A stretch of DNA of 64,000 bases from Candidatus Gastranaerophilales bacterium. GTDB taxonomy: Bacteria > Cyanobacteriota > Vampirovibrionia > Gastranaerophilales > Gastranaerophilaceae. The notes under the pieces are model-generated. The model ran no database searches. It saw nothing but the letters and a program-made list of their open reading frames with translations, and was not told the origin of the DNA. Both the position numbers and the translations under genes were made by a program. Location: positions 1 through 64,000 of the forward strand of contig CALVBU010000006.1 in NCBI GenBank assembly GCA_944325875.1, given 5' to 3'. Shown here piece by piece: positions 8,805 to 17,126 of the stretch. Numbering within the stretch: position 1 is the stretch's first letter; each line of letters begins with the position of its first letter.

Positions 8805-10247
8805 ATGAATAAATATACAATGACTAAAATAGTCGCAACCCTAGGCCCAGCATGTGCTAACAAAGAAATGATTAAAAAACTTTTTAAAGCTGGAGTTACC
8901 ATGTTTAGAATCAATTCTTCACATGGTGATGTAAATTTTCACGGCAATAACCTTAAAGCTATAAGAGAAATAGAACAAGAAGAAAAACGATTAATTCCTG
9001 TACTTCTTGACTTACAAGGTCCAAAAATCAGATTGGGAAACATTGGAGAACCAATTGAATTAAAAAAAGATGAAATCTTAAAATTCAGACATCAAGATAC
9101 AATCACAGATGATATTCTTCCTGTTGACTACAAAGGTATGGCAGAAGACGTTAAGATTGGAGAATTAATTTTAATCGATGACGGGAAAATTCAATTAGAA
9201 GTTCAAAAAATAGAAAATGGTGTCATTTATGCTAAAGTTCTAACAAATGGTCTTTTGAAACCTAGAAAAGGCATTAATATACCTGGTTCAACAGGCAGCA
9301 TAGATGTCTTAACAGAACGCGACTTGGAATTTGTTAAATTTGCGGTACAAGAAAACATTGATTATCTTGGACTTTCTTTTGTAAGAGAAGCTGCCGATGT
9401 AACAAAACTTCGAGAAATCCTAAAAAGCTATGGAAGAGAAGATATCAAAATAATATCAAAAATAGAAAAACCTCAAGCTGTAGATAATATCGATGAGATA
9501 ATTGAAGTTTCAGACGGTATCATGGTTGCTAGAGGCGATTTAGGTATTGAAATTTCTACTGAAAAAGTTCCAATTGTTCAAAAAACAATAATAAGAAAAG
9601 CAAACTTAAAACGTAAAGTTGTGATTGTTGCAACACAAATGCTTGAAAGCATGATAGAAAACCCAATTCCTACACGTGCAGAAACATCAGACGTAGCTAA
9701 CGCTATTCTTGATGGCACAGACGCTATTATGCTATCCGGAGAAACTGCAGCAGGAGCATACCCTGTAGAAGCTGTTAAAATGATGAAAAAAATTGCAGAT
9801 ACAGTGGAAGAGTCTCCATTTATGAGAAAAAACAAATTTCCTAGAAGAATGATTGAAGATGAAAAAGATAATCAAGCTATGGCGATAGGTATGTCTATAG
9901 CTGATATGTGCAAGAAAATGAATGTAAAAGCTGTAATGGCACTTACAAAAAGCGGATTTACAGCAAAATTCCTTTCAGAAGGCAGATTAAGCGTTCCAAT
10001 ATTTGCCTGCTGCCCAGATAAAGAAATTTGTACATCAATAAAACTATATAGAGGGGTTTTCCCTGTCCCAATGAACTTTGATGGAAAAATTGATAAAAAA
10101 ACAGTCAAAACAATTGATAAATTCATTAAACGTCACATGGACAATGTTTCAGATGGAGACAATTTGATATTTACAGGCTCAGTTCCTGAACTTTTAATAG
10201 GTGGCACAAACTTTATTAAAATCCATAAAGTAGGATCTGTTAAATAA
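8805..10247 (+). CDS. pyk: Pyruvate kinase
   Basis: Last step of glycolysis: phosphoenolpyruvate + ADP to pyruvate + ATP. The 480-residue product has the family landmarks TKIVATLGPA at the N-terminus, the K+/Mg2+ and PEP-site region (KIEKPQAVDNIDEI, MVARGDLGIE), ATQMLESMI, and SGETAAGAYPVEAVKMM. The C-terminal regulatory domain is complete. Upstream in-frame ATGs exist (8724, 8793), but they encode residues not found in the family, and AAGGAG (8787-8792) is best placed for 8805. Confidence 0.95.
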   Translation: MNKYTMTKIVATLGPACANKEMIKKLFKAGVTMFRINSSHGDVNFHGNNLKAIREIEQEEKRLIPVLLDLQGPKIRLGNIGEPIELKKDEILKFRHQDTITDDILPVDYKGMAEDVKIGELILIDDGKIQLEVQKIENGVIYAKVLTNGLLKPRKGINIPGSTGSIDVLTERDLEFVKFAVQENIDYLGLSFVREAADVTKLREILKSYGREDIKIISKIEKPQAVDNIDEIIEVSDGIMVARGDLGIEISTEKVPIVQKTIIRKANLKRKVVIVATQMLESMIENPIPTRAETSDVANAILDGTDAIMLSGETAAGAYPVEAVKMMKKIADTVEESPFMRKNKFPRRMIEDEKDNQAMAIGMSIADMCKKMNVKAVMALTKSGFTAKFLSEGRLSVPIFACCPDKEICTSIKLYRGVFPVPMNFDGKIDKKTVKTIDKFIKRHMDNVSDGDNLIFTGSVPELLIGGTNFIKIHKVGSVK

Positions 10248-10267
10248 AATTAATAACTAATATAACT

Positions 10268-10405
10268 AAAAAAAAAGCCCCTTTTTAGGGGCTTTAAATT
10301 TGTTTTAGGAAGGTAGGAATAGGAATAAATTTGTCTCTCTCTTGTTTTAAACGGAAATTAAATACTCTCTCTTTTGTGTGTTTATTTAATGCTTTATCTC
10401 TCTGT
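10268..10405 (-). ncRNA. Candidate small RNA, minus strand
   Basis: On the minus strand the promoter-like sequence GTATATACTTTATATATA (10430-10408 region) closely matches the one before the small gene at 30967. The ~135 bases downstream contain three AGAGAG blocks and no ATG ORF, and end in a G/C hairpin with a long T run. This is a candidate non-coding transcript only; expression is not shown by sequence. Confidence 0.3.
10275..10294. terminator. Terminator (pyk and opposite strand)
   Basis: AAGCCCC (10275-10281) and GGGGCTT (10288-10294) form the stem. The plus-strand tail is weak (TTTAAATTT), but the minus-strand tail is T8 or longer, so the hairpin looks better suited to minus-strand transcription. 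Confidence 0.7.
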
Positions 10406-10556
10406 ATATATATAAAGTATATACTCAAAACCGAATTTCAGAGGTCATATATTTTGTTACAAAAATTAATATTCTAACTAATACTATTTAACTATTGCAA
10501 AAAAGCTAAAAGTGTTATATTCTAAAAGAGTGGTAAACATGTTTTGAGGTTAGTAA

Positions 10557-10823
10557 ATGTTAGTATCGTCGATTGCACGTTTTAATGCTATTAACAATAT
10601 GAATAATGCAGCAATGAATATGATGAATACCATGAATTCATTCACAAATGTGAGTGCATTTGGGGGAGAGCATGATTTAGCAATGTTACATGAAAAAGAC
10701 AAAAAATTAAGTCTCGACTTGGCATCCAACAGTCTACTTTATAAGATATCTTACTTGCAGGAGAAAGCTGAACAAAAGCGTCAACAGCAAGAAGTAAAAA
10801 GAAATTTAGATGTTATGGCATAA
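10557..10823 (+). CDS. Small Met/Asn-rich hypothetical protein
   Basis: An 88-residue protein with an N-terminal Asn/Met-rich segment (NAINNMNNAAMNMMNTMNSF) and a helical, charged C-terminus (YLQEKAEQKRQQQEVKRNL) of coiled-coil type. GAGGT is spaced correctly before the ATG, and a terminator follows, so this is a genuine single-gene unit. The function is unknown. Confidence 0.7.
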   Translation: MLVSSIARFNAINNMNNAAMNMMNTMNSFTNVSAFGGEHDLAMLHEKDKKLSLDLASNSLLYKISYLQEKAEQKRQQQEVKRNLDVMA

Positions 10824-10827
10824 AAAA

Positions 10828-10854
10828 AGCTCCTAAAAATAGGAGCTTTTTTTA
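10828..10854 (+). terminator. Rho-independent terminator
   Basis: AGCTCCT (10828-10834) pairs with AGGAGCT (10841-10847), followed by T7. The A7 on the other side may make it useful for the convergent 10867 gene as well. Confidence 0.85.
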
Positions 10855-10866
10855 TTATCAATTTTA

Positions 10867-11424
10867 CTATATAGTTATTTTTTTATTACCAAATTTACCC
10901 ATTAAACCTGATATAAAGTTATCCTTAGCATCAATTGCTTTCTTTTCTTCTGCCTCTTTTGCAGCTTTTTCCACATCATTAGCTTCTAGCATTTTTGTTA
11001 ATTCAATATAATGATCTTCATCAGAAACAAAGGTTTTATACTTATTATAAGCAGTTACAGCAGCATCATTATTCTTGAAAACAAACGTTAATGGATACCT
11101 TTGCCCTTTAGGCCCAATCTCACCATCATAAACAGCATATATATTAATGTCATTAAAAGATTTATATTGGTTAGGGTCACGGTCTCTATCAAGAGAAGGT
11201 GATTTATAAGCATTTGCATATCGTTTTGACTTAATTCTATAACCATTTTCACCAACTTCTAAATCCCAAAATTTAAAATCTTTCATTTCTTCACCAGCTT
11301 TAGCTAATTTTTCTAAAGCTTCCATCGATCTGTCTTTCAAGAATTTTTCAGCACCCTCATTCACTTTAAGAGCCATTCCAAATTGAGGGGCTGAAAAACG
11401 ATTCATGTTGTTGTTAATTTGCAT
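10867..11424 (-). CDS. Hypothetical protein with N-terminal FG motif
   Basis: A 185-residue soluble protein. The first 20 residues (MQINNNMNRFSAPQFGMALK) form a short Asn-rich leader ending in QFGMAL. A mixed domain follows (FWDLEVGENGYRIKSKRY, INIYAVYDGEIGPKGQRYPL), then an acidic helix rich in Glu/Lys and a basic tail. No enzyme motif is visible. Similar short leaders ending in an aromatic-Gly/Thr/Ser motif occur in other unknown proteins of this window. Confidence 0.7.
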   Translation of the reverse strand: MQINNNMNRFSAPQFGMALKVNEGAEKFLKDRSMEALEKLAKAGEEMKDFKFWDLEVGENGYRIKSKRYANAYKSPSLDRDRDPNQYKSFNDINIYAVYDGEIGPKGQRYPLTFVFKNNDAAVTAYNKYKTFVSDEDHYIELTKMLEANDVEKAAKEAEEKKAIDAKDNFISGLMGKFGNKKITI

Positions 11425-11530
11425 AATTTTTTAAATCCTTTCATTTTGTAAACTTGACTTTAAAAGTTAAAAAAGTCTAAAAAAATTTTTTGCTAAAAAT
11501 AACTAAATAATAACAAAATATTAAGAATAA

Positions 11531-12697
11531 TTATTCGGCAAGTTTAAATAATTTATTAAGAACAAAATAAGATAAGACAGCAGGGATAAGAGTAATAACA
11601 ATTAGAACTGGAATTATACCCTTTGCCTGTGCAATAAATCCTATAACTGAAAGCGCAATAGCTACAACCCCCCAAGAGAAGCCATTAATAAATCCACCGA
11701 TAATGCTTTTATACTGAGGGAGTGTACTTTGAGCCATAACCATGGTTACAGGCATTGCCATACCGGTACAAAATCCCATTAAGACAAAAACAACAAATGT
11801 AACTTGAGGAAACATTTTATACATCAACGCAAATAAAATCATTAATGGAAAAGTTGAAATCATAGAAAAAGCCAAAACAAACTTAGCACCTAACTTATTT
11901 TCGACATTTTTACTTATAAATGAACCAATTCCAGCAGCAAAGCTAAACGCAAACAGAGCTACACCAATTTTAAAAGGTTTATATCCCATATTACGCCACA
12001 AAAACGGCAAAAGAATAGAACTGGAAGTCGTTACTAATGTTTTTAATATTGCAATAATATTAAGAATATTTAGTCTTCTATTAGAAAAAATCTCTTTAAA
12101 TGCATTTATAAAATCACTGTGTTTTTTTACATTTTCTCCAGATGATATTTTCGGAACAAAGTAGAACATAAGACCCGCAACAACAATCCCTGGAATAGCT
12201 AAAAATGGCATAGAATGCAACCCAACGAACTGAGCCACAGCAGCTGAGACAATAGGGCCGAAAGAATATCCGAGAGTTCCAAGTCCTATAAAAATTCCCA
12301 TATTTTTAACCATATCCCCGGTAGAAAATCTAACGGCAAGCCCTAATGCCTGCGGATGGAAAAAGCTTGAACCAAGACTACCAAAAATGATAAAAATCAA
12401 AAGAGTAAAAACATGATTTGCACTTGGAGCCAAAGATATAAAAAGTGAAGTAGCAATAAGCCCCCAAAAAATAAAAGCTCGTCTTGTTATATTATCAGCA
12501 AAAAAGCCAAAAATAGGCTGTAATAATGATGCAAAAATATGAGATAAACTCACAATAATAGTAGCAATAGCCATAGAAATACCTAATTTCAAGGCAATAA
12601 ACGGCATAATAGGATTCAACATGCCAGTATAGACATCATTAATAAAATGAGCTGAAGAAAGCCAAATCAGGGGTTTATTTGTACACTTTTTATCCAT
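11531..12697 (-). CDS. MFS efflux transporter, fosmidomycin-resistance (Fsr)-like
   Basis: A 388-residue inner-membrane protein with about 12 hydrophobic helices. The N-terminal helix SAHFINDVYTGMLNPIMPF and the segment SLGSSFFHPQALGLAVRF match the Fsr-like branch of the major facilitator superfamily, which exports small drugs or metabolites by proton antiport. The loop between helices 2 and 3 (FGFFADNITRR) is the MFS motif A equivalent. It lies 26 bases downstream of the XRE regulator on the same strand, so the two are probably co-transcribed and the regulator may control the pump. The true substrate is unknown. Confidence 0.82.
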   Translation of the reverse strand: MDKKCTNKPLIWLSSAHFINDVYTGMLNPIMPFIALKLGISMAIATIIVSLSHIFASLLQPIFGFFADNITRRAFIFWGLIATSLFISLAPSANHVFTLLIFIIFGSLGSSFFHPQALGLAVRFSTGDMVKNMGIFIGLGTLGYSFGPIVSAAVAQFVGLHSMPFLAIPGIVVAGLMFYFVPKISSGENVKKHSDFINAFKEIFSNRRLNILNIIAILKTLVTTSSSILLPFLWRNMGYKPFKIGVALFAFSFAAGIGSFISKNVENKLGAKFVLAFSMISTFPLMILFALMYKMFPQVTFVVFVLMGFCTGMAMPVTMVMAQSTLPQYKSIIGGFINGFSWGVVAIALSVIGFIAQAKGIIPVLIVITLIPAVLSYFVLNKLFKLAE

Positions 12698-12723
12698 ATA
12701 AAGTATTAATAAAACAAAATCTA

Positions 12724-12942
12724 TTAAAAATCAATTAAATCACTTACTTTAATTTCTAATTTATCAGCAACTTCAATAAGCAGTCCAAGGCTTATACAGC
12801 GTTTAGCAGTTTCAATTTTAGCAAGATGTTCACGTGAAATATCAAGCATTTCCGCAAGCTGATTTTGAGAAAGTCCTTTTTCTTTACGAACTTTAAAGAT
12901 TTTACGTCCTAATTGTAAAATTTTTGTAGTCTTATTGTCCAT
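12724..12942 (-). CDS. XRE-family transcriptional regulator
   Basis: A 72-residue single-domain protein. The helix-turn-helix GLSQNQLAEMLDISREHLAK (about 23-42) is followed by the remaining helices of a Cro/C1-type fold and nothing else, so it should act as a dimeric DNA-binding repressor. No Shine-Dalgarno sequence is seen upstream, and a possible -10 box (TATTAT) lies only about 15 bases from the ATG, so a very short or absent leader is possible. It is divergent from the prepilin-like gene, whose promoter overlaps its start. Confidence 0.88.
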   Translation of the reverse strand: MDNKTTKILQLGRKIFKVRKEKGLSQNQLAEMLDISREHLAKIETAKRCISLGLLIEVADKLEIKVSDLIDF

Positions 12943-12965
12943 ATTTTAATATTTTCGTATATAAT
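12935..12965 (+). promoter_or_regulatory. Promoter of the 13011 prepilin-like gene
   Basis: TATAAT (12960-12965) is a perfect -10 box; TTGTCC (12935-12940) is a possible -35 with a long 19-base spacer. The -35 overlaps the start codon of the divergent XRE gene, so the regulator could affect both genes. Confidence 0.5.
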
Positions 12966-13010
12966 ATGAATAAGCATGTAGTCTTATTGAGAACAAAAAG
13001 GGGGAGGAGT

Positions 13011-13706
13011 ATGATAAAATATAATAAAGCATTTACATTAGCAGAAGTATTGATTACGCTGGGAATAATAGGTATTGTCGCCTCAATGACAATGCCAACA
13101 CTCATAGGGAAATACCGAAATCAAGAGAGATCCGCAAGAATAAAAAAATTCTACTCAAACCTTCAACAAGCAATCCTGTTATCCGAAAATGACAACGGAC
13201 CTATTGAGTATTGGACAAAGGGTGAAAAAGACCTAGTAAATGATGATGGAGATAGAGATTTAGAAGGAAACACCAAAACTGCGGAAGCATTTTTTAATAA
13301 ATATTTAAAAAATTACCTAAAACATCTTAAAAGTGGCAAACCTGATTTCGATTACGAAGGTTCTGTTGACTATAAGATATGGTTTACAGATGGAAGCACT
13401 GGACTATTACACAACGGATCATGTATAGATATTGTACTTGATGTAAATGGAAATAAATTACCAAACAAAAGAGCTTATGATCAATTTCCATTTTTAATCT
13501 GCGCAGGAAATGATAATGCAGATCAAGCAGCAAACAGAATGTGTGGTAACAAAAGAATATGTGCATATAATGCAGACATAAACACATATAACACAAGAGA
13601 AAAAGTTCTTAATCTGTGCAAACAAGATTCAAAAAGATCAAACTGTACATACTTATTGCAGCTTGACAATTGGGAATTTAAGAATGATTATCCTTACAAG
13701 TATTAA
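13011..13706 (+). CDS. Prepilin-like protein (type IV pilin N-terminal methylation motif)
   Basis: A 231-residue class III signal protein. A short leader MIKYNKA precedes FTLAEVLITLGIIGIVASMT, the hydrophobic N-terminal helix of type IV pilins and type II secretion pseudopilins. Processing by a prepilin peptidase at Ala|Phe with N-methylation is expected, with the conserved Glu at +5. The mature domain contains cysteine pairs (SCIDI, ICAGN, MCGNKRICA, LCKQDSKRSNC) and the variable pilin-like fold. The start is ATG 13011 (GGGGGAGGAG upstream), not the in-frame ATG at 12966, which overlaps the -10 box. Its 3' end overlaps lgt tail to tail. Confidence 0.85.
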   Translation: MIKYNKAFTLAEVLITLGIIGIVASMTMPTLIGKYRNQERSARIKKFYSNLQQAILLSENDNGPIEYWTKGEKDLVNDDGDRDLEGNTKTAEAFFNKYLKNYLKHLKSGKPDFDYEGSVDYKIWFTDGSTGLLHNGSCIDIVLDVNGNKLPNKRAYDQFPFLICAGNDNADQAANRMCGNKRICAYNADINTYNTREKVLNLCKQDSKRSNCTYLLQLDNWEFKNDYPYKY

Positions 13707-14484
13707 CCTTTTTTGATAAATAAATCAATGCACAAATTGAAAAAATTAAAATAAGTAAAGAAATTATCTGAGCAATTGGCACACAATAAAAATCAAGTGC
13801 ACTATCGATTCTAAAATGCTCTACAAAAATTCTTACCACAGAATAAAGTGCCAAATATACAAATAAAGTAACTCCAGGTTTTAAATTTGCATATTTTTTC
13901 ATTACAAAACAAAGTACAGCAAATATACATAAATCTAAAAGACTTTCATACAAGAAAGTCGGATGATAATACTTAAAATTAATAAACTCAGGATATCTGT
14001 GCGAAGCAGGAATAAAAAGTTTCCAAGGCAAATCTGTCGGATAGCCATAGGCTTCAGAGTTAAAGAAATTACCCCAGCGACCGATGGCTTGCCCCAAAGC
14101 AGTACCACAAGCAAAAGAATCAAGGACACCAAATATTGGCAAACCTTTCTTTTTAGAAAGCAAAATTAGAGTCAATATACCTGCAATTAAACCACCATGA
14201 ATAGATAACCCACCTTGTCTGAAATTTAAAATTTCAAGCGGATTCGCAGAATAATATACAGGATTTAAGAGACAATAATATAGCCTTGCACCAACAATTC
14301 CTGCGATTATAAGATATGCTGAAATATCCCAAAGTTCCGAATAATTTTTATCAGAATAATACTTTTTAAAAAACAAATATGCAACTGAGACCCCAATTAT
14401 ACAAGCAAAAGCCATTGTTAACCCATAATTATAAATTGGAAACCCATGTATAGAAAATAATATATCACCTGGAGATTGAAACAT
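13678..14484 (-). CDS. lgt: Prolipoprotein diacylglyceryl transferase
   Basis: Transfers diacylglycerol from phosphatidylglycerol to the lipobox cysteine of prolipoproteins in the inner membrane. The 268-residue product has about seven membrane helices and the Lgt signature GRWGNFFNSEAYG, along with IVGARLYYCL, GGLSIHGGLI (catalytic His region) and HPTFLYES. The gene lies three bases after the stop of a TPR lipoprotein gene on the same strand, which suits a shared role in lipoprotein maturation. Confidence 0.95.
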   Translation of the reverse strand: MFQSPGDILFSIHGFPIYNYGLTMAFACIIGVSVAYLFFKKYYSDKNYSELWDISAYLIIAGIVGARLYYCLLNPVYYSANPLEILNFRQGGLSIHGGLIAGILTLILLSKKKGLPIFGVLDSFACGTALGQAIGRWGNFFNSEAYGYPTDLPWKLFIPASHRYPEFINFKYYHPTFLYESLLDLCIFAVLCFVMKKYANLKPGVTLFVYLALYSVVRIFVEHFRIDSALDFYCVPIAQIISLLILIFSICALIYLSKKVNTCKDNHS

Positions 14485-14487
14485 TAC

Positions 14488-15093
14488 TTACTCCTGAGCA
14501 ATAGCAGCAGGTTGAGAAGATGAATTCAAACGGAGTTTTAAATCTTTAACATGGCTTTGAACATCATCAGCATCATCAGCCGCTGGATTTTTTGACAAAT
14601 ACAACTCATAGTTTTTAATAGCAGCATCAGTTAAGGATGCTATATATTGCTTAGACTTTTCTGATACAACGAACGGTTTTTCATCATCAACATCAGCATT
14701 ATCTTTTTGCTGAACTTTTTCGATATTACCGTTTTCGCCAACTTCAAGTACACCTGTATTTAAATCAGCAATTAAATCTTCCTGAACAACAGCGACACCA
14801 TAATAGGCATCTGCAAAATCAGGTTTTAACTCGATTGTTTTTTCATAAGCACTAATCGCATTAGGATAATCCTCAGCCTTAGTATAAGCAATTGCTAAAT
14901 TATAGTGTGATTCATATAAAGAAGAATCTAAGTCAATACTAGATTTTAATCTTTCAATAGCTTCATTATAGTTACCTTGCTCCATAAATGCAGCGGCTTT
15001 ATTATTCAATTCTTGAACAGCTAAATTATTAATACATGCTGTTGTTACGACTGAAATAAAAAGAATACTGACTAATAAAAGTGCTTTTTTCAT
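14488..15093 (-). CDS. TPR-repeat lipoprotein
   Basis: A 201-residue exported protein. The signal peptide ends in VTTAC, an imperfect lipobox (Thr at -3) with Cys20 as probable lipidation site. Residues ~25-105 hold about three tetratricopeptide repeats (NYNEAIERLKSSIDLDSSLY, DYPNAISAYEKTIELKPDFA). The C-terminal half is acidic and helical. Such proteins scaffold complexes in the envelope. Its coupling to lgt suggests that it is a substrate. GAGGGATG lies upstream of the start. Confidence 0.85.
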   Translation of the reverse strand: MKKALLLVSILFISVVTTACINNLAVQELNNKAAAFMEQGNYNEAIERLKSSIDLDSSLYESHYNLAIAYTKAEDYPNAISAYEKTIELKPDFADAYYGVAVVQEDLIADLNTGVLEVGENGNIEKVQQKDNADVDDEKPFVVSEKSKQYIASLTDAAIKNYELYLSKNPAADDADDVQSHVKDLKLRLNSSSQPAAIAQE

Positions 15094-15151
15094 CTTAAAT
15101 CATCCCTCTTCTTTTAGCTAACACAACCCGCCACACGGGGCTTAAGATATT

Positions 15152-15170
15152 TTGTATATAAAGTTATTAT
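15152..15170 (-). promoter_or_regulatory. ACTTTATATA-type motif before the TPR lipoprotein-lgt operon
   Basis: On the minus strand AACTTTATATACAAA lies about 60 bases upstream of the 15093 start codon. It resembles the motifs at 3203, 4248, 30920 and 38396. Confidence 0.35.
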
Positions 15171-15187
15171 AAATTAACCAAAAACAT

Positions 15188-15216
15188 TTGGCAAATTTAT
15201 AGATTTAAGTTACAAT
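15188..15216 (+). promoter_or_regulatory. Sigma70-like promoter of the clp-domain/tilS operon
   Basis: TTGGCA (15188-15193), a 17-base spacer and TACAAT (15211-15216) give a start near 15223 and a 45-base leader before the 15268 gene. Confidence 0.6.
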
Positions 15217-15267
15217 AAACGTATGAGATTTTCTATAGTGTATGAGGTCTAATAAAGGAGAATAAAC

Positions 15268-15543
15268 ATGTCTGATGAGAAAGTTGTTAAGTTAGGGGCT
15301 AAACGTGGCGGACACCACAAAGAGGAGTCTCATTCCGATAATAATTCAGAACAAGAAGTTGTATATTGCAGCTTTTGTAAAAGACCAAATACACAAGTAT
15401 TAAAAATGGTTCAAGGTCCTGGAGTTAATATTTGCTCAGAATGCGCAATGATAGCTGTACAGTATTTAATATTAAACGACAGAATGCCATCTGCAGAAGC
15501 ACAACAAATTCTTGACGCATTTTGGGGGAAAGCCAGAAAATAA
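15268..15543 (+). CDS. Free-standing ClpX-type zinc-binding domain protein
   Basis: A 91-residue protein. After a charged, His-rich 30-residue leader comes a C4 zinc domain with Cys34, Cys37, Cys56 and Cys59, the C-x2-C-x18-C-x2-C spacing of the ClpX N-terminal domain (YCSFCKRPN...GPGVNICSECA). In ClpX this domain dimerises and binds adaptors and substrates; here it is not joined to an AAA+ module. The C-terminus is a short helix. AAGGAG precedes the ATG. It is the first gene of the operon, and its stop overlaps the next start. Confidence 0.85.
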   Translation: MSDEKVVKLGAKRGGHHKEESHSDNNSEQEVVYCSFCKRPNTQVLKMVQGPGVNICSECAMIAVQYLILNDRMPSAEAQQILDAFWGKARK

Positions 15544-17126
15544 TGGTTAAAGAGCTTAATCCTTTTGAAATAAAAGCTGAGATAAACAGAATCGTAACGA
15601 AATATTCCAAATATTCCGGCGACATTCGTTATGCAGATTTTGAAGATTTAGATAACTGTAATAAAAACATACTTACCAAAATTTTATTTAAAGAATTAAT
15701 TAATACCAAAGCTGGGAATGAAAAAATAATAAAAGCTCTGCTTGAAAGATATGTAGAAAAAGACGAATTAATAGACCAACTATGGGGAATCCTAAAAAAC
15801 AATCTTGCATCGGTTGAAACAAAAATAATTGCCCTAAATTTCCTAAGAGATTTAGAAACAGACTGGAAATACGAGGATTATGAAGGGTATCTTGATAATG
15901 CAGAAGATATTATAGATGAAGATACAAAACAGCTTCTTGATAAAGCTATAGTAAACCCTGAAGTTCAAATTGATTTTCTAGATTTTTTAAGCGCAGTTCA
16001 AGAAAAAGATAAGATAATGCTGATAAAATCATTGGCAGAAGACTATGATATGGATGCTCTTGCAAATATTCTTATTCCGGTATTTTTATCACAACCGGAC
16101 TCTGAACTAGGACGAGAAGCACTATACATACTTGGTAATACTAAGTCTCAACTTGCTTATCATGCGCTCAATACCGCTTATGAATTTGTAAGTGATAAAA
16201 TGAAACCGTTAATAAAGAAAAGTCTATCAACCCTTAAACTAAGCGGAGTTAGAGAAGACAATTCAAAAGAATTCTACAAAAAGTTGCTATCAAGTTCTAA
16301 GCCATATCGTTGCTGTATAACTTATCCTGACGGGCATGGAAATCAGGCACTGATTTTTTCAAGAACTAATGATGAAAAACGAGTTCAATTTGTAGCAGTG
16401 GTAATCAATGATTATAACGGAATTAGAGACTGCTTCGGATTTTATGATATTTCTCAATTTGAATGTGACAAAATTATTGAAAGGTTTTATAAAAACGAAG
16501 AAATTCTTAATATTGATGCAAAAGCTCTTAAAACAATACTTGTACACGCTGAAAAATTATCGAAACAAAAAACTTCAAATTGGCTTTTACCATATGAATA
16601 TGTATGCTGGAAGAATCTTCTTGCAGACATCGACAATGATAACGATGATTTTGAGACCATTTTAACATCCAAGTATCCACCACAAAAAGCTATAATAGAC
16701 AATTTTGATGTTATGGAACATTGGTTTCTTGATGCACACTACAGCAGTGAATTTGAATCATTTTTAGAGAATTTAAATCAAAAAATAAAATCAGATTTAA
16801 ATAAAATTGACTTTGAAAAAGAAGTTGCAGAAACCCTTTACAATATATTTTATCCAGAAGAAAAAGAAATCTGGCATAAAAGGTTATTAACTTGTGCTTA
16901 TCTAAAAATGCTTGAAGGTAAAGATATACAAGCATCAAACATTTTAGCAATCTATAATGATAATGAAGCTTTTGAGGAAATTTTAAAAACAATTCTTCGT
17001 AAAAGCATCTATGAATATTACTTCACTTTGAAATATAATACAGAAGAAAATAATAACAAGTTTACATTAAAAGAACTTGATGAAATTATTGAAAAAATAG
17101 AAAGCAAGTGGGTGCAAAATGTATAA
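15543..17126 (+). CDS. Hypothetical protein, helical-repeat-like, 527 residues
   Basis: I do not recognise a named family. The N-terminal ~240 residues are all-helical with repeated spacing (ALLERYVEKDELIDQLWG, AVQEKDKIMLIKSLAEDYD, SELGREALYILGNT), like a HEAT/ARM-type solenoid. A mixed domain follows (~255-330; YRCCITYPDGHGNQALIFSR, VQFVAVVINDYNGIRDCFG), and then a second helical part to the C-terminus. The start is the ATG at 15543 (TAATG overlap with the zinc-domain gene); an earlier in-frame ATG at 15522 is inside that gene. Position in the operon suggests a cytoplasmic partner of its neighbours. Its last eight bases overlap ruvX. Confidence 0.8.
   Translation: MVKELNPFEIKAEINRIVTKYSKYSGDIRYADFEDLDNCNKNILTKILFKELINTKAGNEKIIKALLERYVEKDELIDQLWGILKNNLASVETKIIALNFLRDLETDWKYEDYEGYLDNAEDIIDEDTKQLLDKAIVNPEVQIDFLDFLSAVQEKDKIMLIKSLAEDYDMDALANILIPVFLSQPDSELGREALYILGNTKSQLAYHALNTAYEFVSDKMKPLIKKSLSTLKLSGVREDNSKEFYKKLLSSSKPYRCCITYPDGHGNQALIFSRTNDEKRVQFVAVVINDYNGIRDCFGFYDISQFECDKIIERFYKNEEILNIDAKALKTILVHAEKLSKQKTSNWLLPYEYVCWKNLLADIDNDNDDFETILTSKYPPQKAIIDNFDVMEHWFLDAHYSSEFESFLENLNQKIKSDLNKIDFEKEVAETLYNIFYPEEKEIWHKRLLTCAYLKMLEGKDIQASNILAIYNDNEAFEEILKTILRKSIYEYYFTLKYNTEENNNKFTLKELDEIIEKIESKWVQNV

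Larger units (their letters stand above)
10248..10556. other. Intergenic region with CTCTCT repeats
   Basis: About 309 bases with no ORF. It holds the pyk terminator, three CTCTCT-type blocks (10335-10342, 10365-10372, 10398-10403) about 30-33 bases apart, and on the minus strand an ACTTTATATA-type motif near 10411-10420. A TATATT -10-like box before the 10557 gene lies near 10518. Confidence 0.6.

Noticed and set aside
10334-10403. Three CTCTCT blocks as a CRISPR-like or tandem repeat array
   Set aside because: The blocks are only 6-9 bases with unlike sequence between them; no 20-40-base repeat exists.
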